A DNA stretch of 64,000 nt from DATMNI01 sp963817515 (lineage in GTDB: Bacteria; Acidobacteriota; Terriglobia; Bryobacterales; Bryobacteraceae): NCBI GenBank assembly GCA_963817515.1, contig CAWFPJ010000015.1, positions 1 to 64,000 of the forward strand, read 5' to 3'. The first letter of the stretch is position 1. The number at the start of each line of letters is the position of its first letter. The notes beneath the pieces were generated by a model. That model saw only the letters and a list, made by a program, of their open reading frames with translations, ran no database searches and was not told where the DNA came from. Below, in pieces: positions 18,001 to 27,707 of the stretch. The position numbers and the translations under genes were made by a program.

Positions 18001-19178
18001 TCCACCTTGGCCCTCAGGTTGGCCACTCCAGCCGCCACGCGCGTATCCACCACGTCAAAGGCGATGGCGTCGTCCAGCCAGTCGTGGCTCGATCCGTCGG
18101 CATTCTGCGTGGCCACCGTCAACGTGTAGGGCTGCGGCGTGAGCCAGCACTCCAGGCGGAAATCCACTTCCAGTTCGTCGCCCGGCTGAAAGTCGCCCAG
18201 GGGTTGCTGTTCGATGCGGGTGTTCGTGCCGTAGACCTCCATCCCGATGCGCGTGCGCAGCAGAATGCCCACCATCGGATCGGACGTGGCCTGATGAAAC
18301 CGCGACCGCACCCGGACCGTGACCGCTTCGCCGCTGGCTACGGAGGTGACATCTTCGCCCCGCGCGTTGAGAATCTGGACGCTGAGAATTTCACTCACGC
18401 CATCGCCGTGCCGGTAGCTGCCGCGGACGCGGTCCTCCTTCTTGTTGCGCGATTGCTGCTTCTCAAGCACCAGGCCGATGTAGCGATTGATCACGTCGTT
18501 GGGCGAGCCCTGGGCCTCGATTCGGCCGTTGAGCAGCAGGATGGCGCGGTTGGAGAGTTGCTTTACCAGACCCAAGTCATGGGACACGAAAAGCACCGTA
18601 ATTTTTCGCTCGCGCAGTTCCTCGAACTTGCGCACGCAGCGGTTGGCAAAAACTGCATCGCCCACCGCCAGGGCTTCGTCCACAATAAGGATGTCGGGGT
18701 CCACGTGGATAGCGGTCGAGAAAGCCAGGCGGACGTACATGCCGCTGGAATATTCCTTGACGGGCCGTTCCATGAATTCGCCGATTTCGGCGAAGGCCTC
18801 GATCGAAGGCATGGCCCGATCGATCGCGCTGCGGCTCAGGCCCATGATTTCGCCATTGAGGTAGACGTTCTCGCGGCCTGAAAATTCGGAGTTGAAACCG
18901 GCGCCCAATTCCAGCAGCGCCGCGATCCGTCCGCGGGTAACTACGCGTCCGGTGGTGGGCTGCAGGATGCCGCTGACAATCTGCAGCAGCGTGCTCTTGC
19001 CACAGCCGTTCGGGCCTACCAGGCTGAGCGTCTCGCCTTTTTCGACTTCGAAGCCGATATCGCGCAGCGCCCAGAAATCCGTGTGACGGGGCGGGCAGCC
19101 CGGCAGCATCTCCCGCAAACGGTCGGAGGGGCGCCGGTATAAACGGTACAACTTGGAAACGTTTTGAACTAGGACCAA
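17982..19178 (-). CDS. Polysaccharide-export ABC ATPase, Wzt-like
   Basis: 398 residues. The N-terminal ATPase domain has Walker A GPNGCGKST, signature KEYSSGMYVRLAFS, Walker B ILIVDEALAVGD and the H-loop SHD. The segment ALLELGAGFNSEFSGRENVYLNG is specific to the O-antigen/teichoic-acid export branch. Residues 260-398 form a beta-sandwich like the Wzt carbohydrate-binding domain. The start is a TTG at 19178, because no ATG fits upstream before a stop. The partner permease (Wzm-like) is not next to it and is not in this window. Confidence 0.88.
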   Translation of the reverse strand: MVLVQNVSKLYRLYRRPSDRLREMLPGCPPRHTDFWALRDIGFEVEKGETLSLVGPNGCGKSTLLQIVSGILQPTTGRVVTRGRIAALLELGAGFNSEFSGRENVYLNGEIMGLSRSAIDRAMPSIEAFAEIGEFMERPVKEYSSGMYVRLAFSTAIHVDPDILIVDEALAVGDAVFANRCVRKFEELRERKITVLFVSHDLGLVKQLSNRAILLLNGRIEAQGSPNDVINRYIGLVLEKQQSRNKKEDRVRGSYRHGDGVSEILSVQILNARGEDVTSVASGEAVTVRVRSRFHQATSDPMVGILLRTRIGMEVYGTNTRIEQQPLGDFQPGDELEVDFRLECWLTPQPYTLTVATQNADGSSHDWLDDAIAFDVVDTRVAAGVANLRAKVEWRVSR

Positions 19179-19247
19179 GCTTTGATTCTAGTGTAGCGGG
19201 TGGCGCTCACAAACAATCGCTCGGCGTGCAATCTTTGCACGATAAGC

Positions 19248-19295
19248 GATTCGATGGTTTGGGGCTATTCTGATTCAATGGTCTGGGGCTATTCC
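19248..19295. repeat. 24-bp tandem duplication
   Basis: Two 24-bp units (19248-19271 and 19272-19295) with three differences. The second unit contains the stop codon of the iron-permease-like gene, and the first repeats it just downstream. Confidence 0.75.
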
Positions 19296-19783
19296 GGAGT
19301 CGTCGTATCTCGCGCATGTTCGCCCCGCCGCTGTCGCGAAGCTTCCAGCAGTTCGATACTCCCGGCAGCACGCTCGCGGAGGGATTCGAATTCCCGTTTG
19401 AGCTCGTCGAGCTGCTCGTCCGTAAGGGCTTCCATGCGCACCAACTCATTCCGTGCAGGCGTTACCGCACGAATCAGTTCATCCAACTTCAGTTGCATTA
19501 CCCGTGCATCGCGATTCTGCGTGTTTTGTATCAGGAATACAATCAGGAACGTTCCAATCGAGGTGCCGGTGTTAATCACCAATTGCCACGTATCGGAAAA
19601 TTTGAAATACGACCCCGTCAGTGCCCAGATCAGCGTCAGCACCACGCCGAGGAGGAACGCCAGCGGCGAGCCTACCGCATCCGCCGCCATGCGCGCGAAT
19701 TGTCGAAAGCGGTCTGCTTCTAGTGAAGGTGGTTGAACAGAAACCAGAGCACAATTAAACCGCGGGAATTCCGACTGCCGCAA
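19289..19783 (-). CDS. Low-affinity iron permease family protein
   Basis: 164 residues with two predicted membrane helices (PLAFLLGVVLTLIWALTG and TGTSIGTFLIVFLIQNTQNRD), the core of the low-affinity iron permease family. A charged C-terminal tail (LTDEQLDELKREFESLRERA) is probably coiled. The start is TTG 19783; an internal ATG at MAADAVGSP is an alternative. The bacterial members are small and their transport role is largely by annotation. Confidence 0.75.
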   Translation of the reverse strand: MRQSEFPRFNCALVSVQPPSLEADRFRQFARMAADAVGSPLAFLLGVVLTLIWALTGSYFKFSDTWQLVINTGTSIGTFLIVFLIQNTQNRDARVMQLKLDELIRAVTPARNELVRMEALTDEQLDELKREFESLRERAAGSIELLEASRQRRGEHARDTTTPE

Positions 19784-19901
19784 GATATTTCAAGATTAAA
19801 ACCTCCGCTCACCCTCCTTGCAAGTCAGATGCCTTACTGCAGCCTGGGCAGCTGTCTCTTTCAGGCCGTGACCGTTGATGGGCGAAGATGTGGGCAAATC
19901 T

Positions 19902-22070
19902 TCACGGCGCAATTCCTTCAACTCTGCCGCGCAGCACCGTAATGGAGGCTTTGGGCAGAGTGAAATTCGTTTGTGCACTCCCCGCGATGGTGGCGGCAAC
20001 CGGCGGACCATCCGGATCGGCGTGGCTGTTGGCGCCGTCGTCCTTCCACACATACTGCTCGCTCCCAAAAGTCACCAGGCTAACCGGCCCCGAAAACGGT
20101 CTCGTCCGCTTGCTCTTCGAATCCTCGAACTCAACGCGCACCGTGTGCGGATTTTGCTCGTCGCGATTCACCAGCATCACAGACCAGTTTCCATCCGGAC
20201 GATGTACCGCGTAGGATGTCACCAGCAGGTTACCCTGATCGTCTTTGATGTCGGTCGAAGAAGGGAACATCCGGTGCACGCCCGAGCGGTGCGCAACCCA
20301 CTCCAGGTTGATCATGTGGGCGGCGAAGTAGAACCCCGTGTAGCCCGTGATATTGTAATCCCGGTCGGCCTCGAAATTCGACCACGACCCCCAACCCTGG
20401 CAGGTGCTCTGCGTGCCCTGCGGTTGAATCGGGGAATGGTAGTAGGCGGCTCCCCCGCCCTCGAAAAACGAACCGATGCTGTCGGCCAGCCACAAGGCGC
20501 CGAAGATCGTGCTCATGTGCCCGTTCAGTCCGGCGGCAAGGCTGCTCTCGGTCACCATCAGCGGCACGTTTTTCGGCACTCCGTCTTCCCTCCACACATC
20601 CAGAATGTGTCGCATCAGTTGCGGCTCCCGGTACAAATCCTTCCAGCTGATGTTGCACCGGCCATAAGGGTAGTGCTCAAAAGAAACGAAGGCCAGATCC
20701 GCCAGGTGGCCATGCGCCTTGAGGTAGTCCACGAAGCGGCCCATCCATGACGTCCGTCCTTTGGCATCGGGCCAGACCCGAATGTCTTCATTGACGCCTT
20801 CGAAAACCGGACCGCCCAGTTTGAGTTTCGGGTCCACCTTGTGAATGGCGTTGGCCCACTGCACGTAGAGCGCCCCATAATCCTCCGGGATAGCGTGCTT
20901 GCCGTCGGGTTCCTCGCCCATCTCCACCCACGCGATCGGGTAGCCGCGCTTTTCGATGTACGCAATCTCGGCCGCGGCATCGTCCGGCGTGCCGTACAGC
21001 ATCGTGACCGGGATCATGGCGGGCAGGTTGTTAGTCAGCCCGCTGGTGAAGAACACATCGAAGCCGCTGTGCTGCCCGGCCCCGCTGTTATTGACGTCCG
21101 ACGCGGCGTGCCACGGATCGATCGAAGAGCTGACATACCCCGGCTGGCTCTGTCCCTGACCGCCTCGTCCTCCGCGGCCCGGCGCGGCTTGTACAACAGG
21201 AGTCGCGTCAAACGGCACATCCACAAACGTTCCATTGGCGTCGACCGATCCGGCCTTGATTTCCTGAATCGCGTACCCTACGCAATTGCGCGCGTCGTCC
21301 GCTCCATGCTCATCGCAGGTGTTCGAAGATTCCGTCATCCAGATGCGCAGGTATCGCGTGGTTACAGGCGCATCCGCAAGCTTCAGGGTTACGGTCCCGC
21401 CCTGGGCGTTTTTCTGCACGCCGGACTGTGAGATTTTCCAGTCGCCCTGCGGACCCCTGCCGAAATCGAGCGCATTTTTCCCCACCCAATACTCCACCTG
21501 ATAGGTCCTGGCGTAAGGGCTGGCCCAGCCGATGCGGATGGCGCCCACCGGCTTCTCTCCCCGCAGATCCATCACCACCCACTGCGGATGCAGCGCGTCG
21601 TTTTCCCCAGTGAATTTGCTGGTCAGATACGGATTGCTTTTCCAATAGCTGAGGTTCGGGCCTTGCACCGGGCGGTCGCCGCTGGTTGAGAAACCACGGT
21701 GAGGCAGGGAGTAGGAAAGGATGTAGCGGAGGGGCTCCTTGAGTTCTGTGCTGCCCGTAAAATACCCGCTCTTGTGGGCCGCATCGCTCCACGTCCCGTT
21801 CTCCGTCCAGTGCCAGGCCGCCATCCGCAGCTCGGTGTTGTTGCGATACGTAATCGGTCCCCAACCGGCCGAAAGCGCCTCCTGAACAATGTGCGGTGAG
21901 TAAACCTTGTCGATGCCCGTGCGCGAAAGAACATCGACGGAGCTCCCCAGCGCACTATCCGGATCAAAGGAATTGACGGCTCGCCCCGGAGTGGCATCAA
22001 CGTGAACCGTCTGGGCGCATAGGACCAGGAACCCACTTAAGGCTGCATACAAAACCAGCGAACGCACCAT
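19902..22070 (-). CDS. Secreted glycoside hydrolase-like protein with discoidin domain
   Basis: 722 residues from ATG 22070 (MVRSLVLYAALSGFLVLCAQ, a signal peptide). Residues about 90-300 form an F5/8 type C (discoidin)-like carbohydrate-binding region (WVVMDLRGEKPVGAIRIGW, TTRYLRIWMTESS). A Gly/Arg-rich linker (GRGGRGGQGQSQ) leads to a clan-A TIM-barrel-like domain. WVEMGEEPDG is a candidate for the acid/base Glu, and LMVTESSLAAG is a candidate for the nucleophile. The C-terminus is a small beta-sandwich (WSVMLVNRDEQNPHTVRVEF). It probably hydrolyses a plant or microbial polysaccharide outside the cell; it is closest in pattern to GH39/GH44-like families, which I cannot resolve. Confidence 0.75.
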   Translation of the reverse strand: MVRSLVLYAALSGFLVLCAQTVHVDATPGRAVNSFDPDSALGSSVDVLSRTGIDKVYSPHIVQEALSAGWGPITYRNNTELRMAAWHWTENGTWSDAAHKSGYFTGSTELKEPLRYILSYSLPHRGFSTSGDRPVQGPNLSYWKSNPYLTSKFTGENDALHPQWVVMDLRGEKPVGAIRIGWASPYARTYQVEYWVGKNALDFGRGPQGDWKISQSGVQKNAQGGTVTLKLADAPVTTRYLRIWMTESSNTCDEHGADDARNCVGYAIQEIKAGSVDANGTFVDVPFDATPVVQAAPGRGGRGGQGQSQPGYVSSSIDPWHAASDVNNSGAGQHSGFDVFFTSGLTNNLPAMIPVTMLYGTPDDAAAEIAYIEKRGYPIAWVEMGEEPDGKHAIPEDYGALYVQWANAIHKVDPKLKLGGPVFEGVNEDIRVWPDAKGRTSWMGRFVDYLKAHGHLADLAFVSFEHYPYGRCNISWKDLYREPQLMRHILDVWREDGVPKNVPLMVTESSLAAGLNGHMSTIFGALWLADSIGSFFEGGGAAYYHSPIQPQGTQSTCQGWGSWSNFEADRDYNITGYTGFYFAAHMINLEWVAHRSGVHRMFPSSTDIKDDQGNLLVTSYAVHRPDGNWSVMLVNRDEQNPHTVRVEFEDSKSKRTRPFSGPVSLVTFGSEQYVWKDDGANSHADPDGPPVAATIAGSAQTNFTLPKASITVLRGRVEGIAP

Positions 22071-22210
22071 GGCGAAGATTATATCCACCGCCAGCCCGTA
22101 GTGCATGACCGGCACGTTACGATCTAGTCATCTGACGCCTGTCTTTCCCCCCGCTTTTCTCTGCTATCTCCGCGCTCTCCGTATTCTGATTTAGTCGCTC
22201 TTCGCGTAAC

Positions 22211-22237
22211 CTCCGCGTCTCAGCGTCTCCGCGGTGA
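22211..22237 (-). repeat. Dispersed repeat family D, copy 2
   Basis: Reverse-complement relative of 11100-11128. It lies between the divergent glycosidase and cytochrome c genes. Confidence 0.5.
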
Positions 22238-22291
22238 AGCCTTTATCGCCTTTCTCATCGAACGCGCGCCTGGTGTATACTTCCAAAATTG

Positions 22292-23071
22292 ATGCGTCCT
22301 AGTCTGATGATCGGTTGCCTTGTCGCACTCATAGCGCCGGCTTGGGCCCAGCAGCCGGCACCGGCGCAAACCAATCCCTTCGACACGCCCGATGGTGTGG
22401 CGCAAGGCTCTGCGCTATTTCAAACTCACTGCGCGTACTGCCACGGCGCTCACGGCGAAGGCGGCCGGGGGGCCGACCTCACTACCGGGCAATACCGCCG
22501 CGGCGGTTCCGACGCGAATTTGTTTACCACCGTCCGCAATGGAATACCCGGAACCGAAATGCCGGCCGTGCGCGCCGATGACGATGAGGTATGGAAGATG
22601 GTCGCCTTCGTGAAGCGGTTCGGCAACGCCGGCCTGCGCGAGAAAGCTCCGGGTGACCCCGCCGCGGGCAAGGCTGTCTACGAGGGCAAGGCCGGTTGCA
22701 CAGGCTGCCATTCGATCGGCCGCGACGGCGGAAGCCTTGGTCCGGACCTGAGCGATGTCGGGCGGCGCCGGGACCTCAAGTATTTGGAGGAATCCCTGGT
22801 CAGCCCTGAGGCCGATGTCCCGGTCCGCTACCGTGCCGTCCAGGTGGTTACCAAATCCGGGCAAACCATTCGCGGAATCCGCCTGAATGAAGACGATATC
22901 TCCATCCAGTTGCGCGACCAGAAGGACAACCTTCGGTCCTTTCTGAAACAGAACCTCCAGGAGATCCGGCACGACAAGCCATCGTTGATGCCGCCGTATG
23001 GATCCAGCCTGAGCAAGAAGGAAATCGAAGACGTGGTGGCATACTTGAGTTCCTTGCGAGGCGACCAATGA
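22292..23071 (+). CDS. Exported di-heme cytochrome c with Pirellula-type heme-binding domain
   Basis: 259 residues. A signal peptide (LMIGCLVALIAPAWAQ) is followed by heme sites CAYCH (near residue 49) and CTGCH (near residue 136). The segment after the second heme (GPDLSDVGRRRDLKYLEES, VVTKSGQTIRGIRLNEDD, SLMPPYGSSLSKKEIEDVVAYL) matches the Pirellula/Verrucomicrobium-type heme-binding domain. ATG 22292 is preferred over the TTG three bases earlier. It overlaps the next gene by four bases (ATGA), so it is coupled to the PQQ dehydrogenase it probably serves. Confidence 0.9.
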   Translation: MRPSLMIGCLVALIAPAWAQQPAPAQTNPFDTPDGVAQGSALFQTHCAYCHGAHGEGGRGADLTTGQYRRGGSDANLFTTVRNGIPGTEMPAVRADDDEVWKMVAFVKRFGNAGLREKAPGDPAAGKAVYEGKAGCTGCHSIGRDGGSLGPDLSDVGRRRDLKYLEESLVSPEADVPVRYRAVQVVTKSGQTIRGIRLNEDDISIQLRDQKDNLRSFLKQNLQEIRHDKPSLMPPYGSSLSKKEIEDVVAYLSSLRGDQ

Positions 23072-24898
23072 AAGGGAAAGACGCCGTGGGAGTCGCATTA
23101 GTAGCCGCCGTGATCTTAGTGCCGGCCATCTCGCTCCATGCCCAAAGCCCGAATCAGACCGGCCTGGTTCATACCAGCCTGCCCATCACTTACGAACGGC
23201 TCTTAAAAGCCGATCGGGAGCCGGGTAACTGGCTGATGTATTCCAGCACTTATAACAGTTGGCGCTTCAGCCGCCTGGACCAGATCAACACTCAAAACGT
23301 AAAGAACCTTCGCGTCAAATGGCTGTTTCAGGGCCGGCATCAGGAGAAGTTCGAAACCACTCCTCTGGTAGTGGATGGAGTCATGTATCTCACCCGTCCC
23401 GAAAATGAGGTGTACGCGATCGACGCCGAAACCGGACGCGTGATGTGGACTTACACCCACAAGAATCCGGAGAAGACTTATAACTGCTGCGGCAAAGTCA
23501 ACCGGGGATTGGCCATCCTGGGCAACCGCCTGTTCATGAGCACTCTGGACATGCACCTCATCGCCATCGACGCCAAGTCGGGCCGGGAGTTATGGAAGAC
23601 CGCGATGCACGACTACACGGCATCCGGCGGTTACGCCGCCACCGGCGCGCCCCTGGTCGTGAAGGACAGAGTGATTGTCGGCATGGCCGGCGGCGAACAT
23701 TCCATTTCCGGGTTCCTGGATGCGTACGACGCGGCCACCGGCAAACATCTTTGGCGGTTCCATACCATTCCCCAGCCCGATGAACCGAACTTCGGTACCT
23801 GGGCCGGCGATTCCTGGAAAACCGGCGGCGTCGCCACCTGGAACAACGGCGCCTACGATCCCGAATCGAACACCGTCTACTGGGGCACCAGCAATCCATG
23901 GCCGGACTGGAACGGCGATTCCCGCGCAGGCGATAACCTGTACTCGTGCTCCATCCTGGCTCTCGATCCCGACACCGGAAAGCTGAAGTGGCACTATCAA
24001 TTGACGCCGCACGATACGCACGACTGGGACGCCACCCAAATCCCTATCCTGCTGGATGCTCCGTTCCGCGGCCAGCCCCGAAAGTTGATCGCCTGGGCCG
24101 CCCGAAACGGATTCTACTACCTGCTGGACCGGAACACCGGAGAGTTCCTTTTGGCCAAGAGTTTCGTCCGGCAGACCTGGGTAAAAGGTTTCGACGATAA
24201 GGGGCGGCCGGAAGTCATTCCAGGCAATGATCCTACGCCGGAAGGAAACGACCGGGTATTTCCGGGCGTTGACGGCGCCGCCAACTGGATGTCCCACAGC
24301 TACAGTCCGCTCACGAAGCTGCTTTACGTTTTCGCGCGCGATGAGCGGCGCTTGTTCACCAAAACTTCTCCCCAGGCCATTCAGCATACCGCCGACGAAG
24401 ACCATCCGCCGCCCACCGCCGCTGCCGGCGTCGAAACGCAGTCCGCCATCGATGCCGGCCGGGAGAAGGGCCGGCCGGGGCGGAGGCGCCGGTCGGGGTG
24501 GCGCCGGCCGCGGAACCGCCCCCGCCAATAACGGCATTTTCGGCGCTGGCGGCAACCTGCCTGCCGGTGCTGCCGGCGGAGGCCGGGGACGGGTTCGTTT
24601 CGCTCCCGAGGAGAGCTGGGGGAAAGTGGTGGCCATCAATCCCCTGTCGGGCGCCATCCAATGGGAGCACAAGGTGCTCACACCGCCCTGGGGCGGCGTC
24701 ATGTCCACGGCCGGCAACCTGGTCTTCGGCGGCACCCAGGAAGGGGTGGTTTTTGCGCTCGATGCGCGCACCGGTGAGCGCCTGTGGTACTTTGCCGCCA
24801 ACGAGCGTGTCTATGCGTCGCCCATCAGCTATCTCGCTAACGGCAAACAGTATGTATCGCTGGCGGTAGGAGACGTGCTCCTGACATTCGGACTCTAG
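23068..24898 (+). pseudogene. PQQ-dependent dehydrogenase, frameshifted in a Gly/Arg-rich insert
   Basis: The first frame (23068 to about 24469) has a signal peptide, the propeller N-terminus and the vicinal cysteines in YNCCGKVNRGLAI. It also has HDTHDWDATQIPILLD, aligning with the catalytic Asp plus a second Asp two residues on. The frame is lost in a GC-rich run near 24469. Removing one G restores GRGGGAGRGGAGRG and then the last blades (WGKVVAINPLSGAIQW, LDARTGERLWYFAA) to 24898. Restored length is about 610 residues. A Gly/Arg-rich low-complexity insert in this place is unusual, and the repetitive sequence makes a sequencing insertion plausible. Confidence 0.85.
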
Positions 24899-25065
24899 GT
24901 AGAAGGGTAAGGCCGGGTGGCCTGCCGAAATAAATAGCTTTTTTTCTGAACGTTGCGGCCCGTAACAACCCGCAACATGCACCTTGAAACTTGTGGACTC
25001 TGGTGCGAAAATGGTCCACTATACCAACAGGACATATCTCTGCCCAGGGCAGGAGGAAAAGTACC

Positions 25066-27634
25066 ATGGCGTTTTCAGCACTGAAGCCCACCCGATTGGC
25101 TTCGTTTTGCATATCGCTTCTCGCATTGGCCATTCCGGCCGCCGCGCAACGGGATCCGCTGTTCAAAACTGAAATCCTGCCGGTGCTCGAAAAGAATTGT
25201 GTCCAATGTCACGGTCCGAATCAGAAAATGGCCAAACTGGACCTGAGTTCCTTCACCGGCATGATGGAAGGCAGTTCCAGCGGTCCGGTGATTGCCCCGG
25301 GCAAACCGGAGCGCAGCCTGATGTGGAAGCTGATCGAAAGCGACCAGATGCCCCAGGGCGGCAAGCTGTCCGTCGCCGACAAGCAGCTCATCAAGTCCTA
25401 CATCCAGTACGGGCGTTTCCCGGCGGCCACGCCCGAAACCGAGGCTGCCATCCAGGCTCGCGAAGCCGCCAAGATTTCCCCGGAGAACCGCAACTGGTGG
25501 TCGTTCCGCAAGCCCGTGAAATCCCCCGTCCCCGCGGTTTCCAATTCAGCCCAGGTCCGCACCCCCATCGACGCGTTTGTGGCGGCTCAACTGGAACATA
25601 AAGGTTGGAAAATGCAGCCCGAGGCCGACCGGCCCACGCTCATCCGGCGCGCTTATTTCGATCTGATCGGCCTGCCGCCCACGCCTGCCGAGGTCAAGGC
25701 CTTCGTGGCTGACCAGTCGCCCAACGCCTGGGAAAAGGTCATTGACCACCTGCTGGCATCGCCGCATTATGGCGAACAGTGGGGCCGGCACTGGCTGGAC
25801 GTGGCGGGCTATTCGGATTCGCGGGGCGATGCCGGCGACAGCGATCGCGAAGTCTCCTGGAAATACCGGGACTACGTGATCCATGCTTTCAACAAAAACA
25901 AGCCGGTCAATCAGTTCATCATGGAACAGATGGCCGGTGACCAGATGGTCAATTACAAGCACTTGAGCATCCCCACGCCGGACCAGATTGAGGCGTTGAC
26001 GGCCACCGGTTTCATGCGCACCACGGCCGACATCACCGACAACCAGACCATCTACGAAGTGGACAAATACTTCGATGCCCAGCAGAAGGCCATGGAGACC
26101 AGCCTCACGGGATTGTTGGGTGTCACGGTGCAATGCGCGCGCTGCCATGATCACAAGTTCGACCCCATCCTGCAGCGGGATTATTACAAGCTGATGGCCA
26201 TCTATCAGCCGGTATTCGATCCGGAAAACTGGCTGCCGGCGGATCTGAACCACGGGCCGTGGCCCAGCCGGGAAGTCCTGGATATGGACGAAGGCGCGCG
26301 GTCGGCATGGATCAAAGACGTGACCAGCAACGATGCCAAGGCGCTGCGCCGGATGGACGATCTGCTGGAAGCCACCTATCAGCGGTACCGTGCGGAACTG
26401 AAGGGCGGCCGGGATATTTCCGACGAAGCCAAGCGGGCGCAAATCCGCAAGGACATCGAGGCCGATCCGGATCTGGAAGTCGACCGCAACGCTCCCAAGG
26501 AGTTCATCACCGACCAGGAGATGGACAAGCGCTTCCCGGAATTGCCGAAGTGGAAAGACGAGATCCAGGCCAAGCGGTATGCGCGCCGCAACCAGTCCAA
26601 GATCCCGCCCAATTACATTGAAGCGTCGTGGGATATTTCGAAAACGCCGTCGCCCACTTACATTCTGGCGCGCGGCAATTATCTGGCTCCGGGGGCCGAA
26701 GTGCAGCCGGGAATTCCGCTGGTTCTGGACAATCCGAAGCAGCCGCTGGAATTCGCCGATCCGCTGAAGCATCCGGAATGGAACGGCACCAATCGCCGGC
26801 TGACCCTGGCCAAATGGATGGTGTCGCCGGATAATCCGCTGGTTCCGCGAGTCTTCGTAAACCGGGTATGGCAGTGGCATTTCGGGGAAGGCATCGTGCG
26901 CTCGGTGGACGATTTCGGCACGCAGGGCGCCAAGCCCACGCATCCGGAATTGCTGGACTATCTGACGGTGAGTTTCGAAGAGCATAACTGGGACCTGAAG
27001 TGGCTGACCAAGGAAATCATGATGTCCCAGGTCTATCGCCAGGGTTCGTCGGAAGTGCCGCAGTACCTGGCGGCCGATCCCGGGGACAAGCTGTTGTGGC
27101 GGAAAGCGCCGCTGCGCCTGGAAGCCGAAGTCATTCGCGATTCCATGCTGAAGGTGAGCGGCCAGTTGAACGAGAGGATGTTCGGCAAGCAGGAGCCGAT
27201 CAAGCGCGGCCCGGATGGCCAGTGGCTGGAAGACAACCAGGGTTCCGGCGCCAACCGCCGCAGCCTGTACCTGGCGCAAACGCGGACGCGCTCGGTGGCC
27301 TTCCTGCATGCGTTCGACTGCCCGGACATGACGTCGGACAACCAGCCGCAGCGGTTCCGCGCGTCGCTGCCGATCCAGTCGCTGGCGATGATGAATAATC
27401 CGCTGGTGATGCGGGCCTCCAAGGCCTTCACGCAGGAAGTGCTGGAAAAGGGAAAGAACAATTACGAGGAAGCGGTGAAGATCGCCTTCGACGAAGCCTA
27501 CAACCGGCCGCCGAGCGCGAAGGAAGCAGGAAATCGCCAAGCAGTCGATCGCCGCGGAAAAGGATCCGCAGGAAGGCCTGCGCCTGTTCATCCAGGCGAT
27601 GTTCGGGGCCAACAATTTCCTGTACGGTTACTAA
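25066..27634 (+). pseudogene. PSD1 (DUF1549/DUF1553) planctomycete-type cytochrome c protein, frameshifted near its end
   Basis: It starts at ATG 25066 after a strong AGGAGG. Signal peptide, then a PSCyt1 domain with CVQCHGPNQ near residue 45, DUF1549 (residues about 170-380, VQCARCHDHKFDPILQRDYY) and DUF1553 (from about 590, RRLTLAKWMVSPDNPLVPR, FVNRVWQWHFGEG). Near 27526 one extra base shifts the frame. Its removal restores QEIAKQSIAAEKDP and a normal end FGANNFLYGY at 27634, so only the last 36 residues are affected. The protein is paired with the DUF1501 gene downstream. PSD1/DUF1501 pairs are exported and of unsettled function, often tied to sulfatase or polysaccharide loci. Confidence 0.87.
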
Positions 27635-27655
27635 GAGCACGACCGTATACTAACC

Positions 27656-27677
27656 GAGCCACGACCGTAAGGGAGTG
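27656..27677 (+). repeat. Dispersed repeat family B, copy
   Basis: 22 bases matching the reverse complement of 53304-53325 at 20 of 22 positions. It lies in the 73-bp gap between the PSD1 and DUF1501 genes, inside what should be one operon. The same ACGACCGTA core also occurs at 27640-27648. Confidence 0.65.
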
Positions 27678-27707
27678 GTATAAAGATGTACCGGGAGAGA
27701 AGAAGCC

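Noticed and set aside
25546..27615. 689-codon open frame on the minus strand
   Set aside because: Antisense to the PSD1 gene. Long only because GC-rich codon bias removes stops on the opposite strand.
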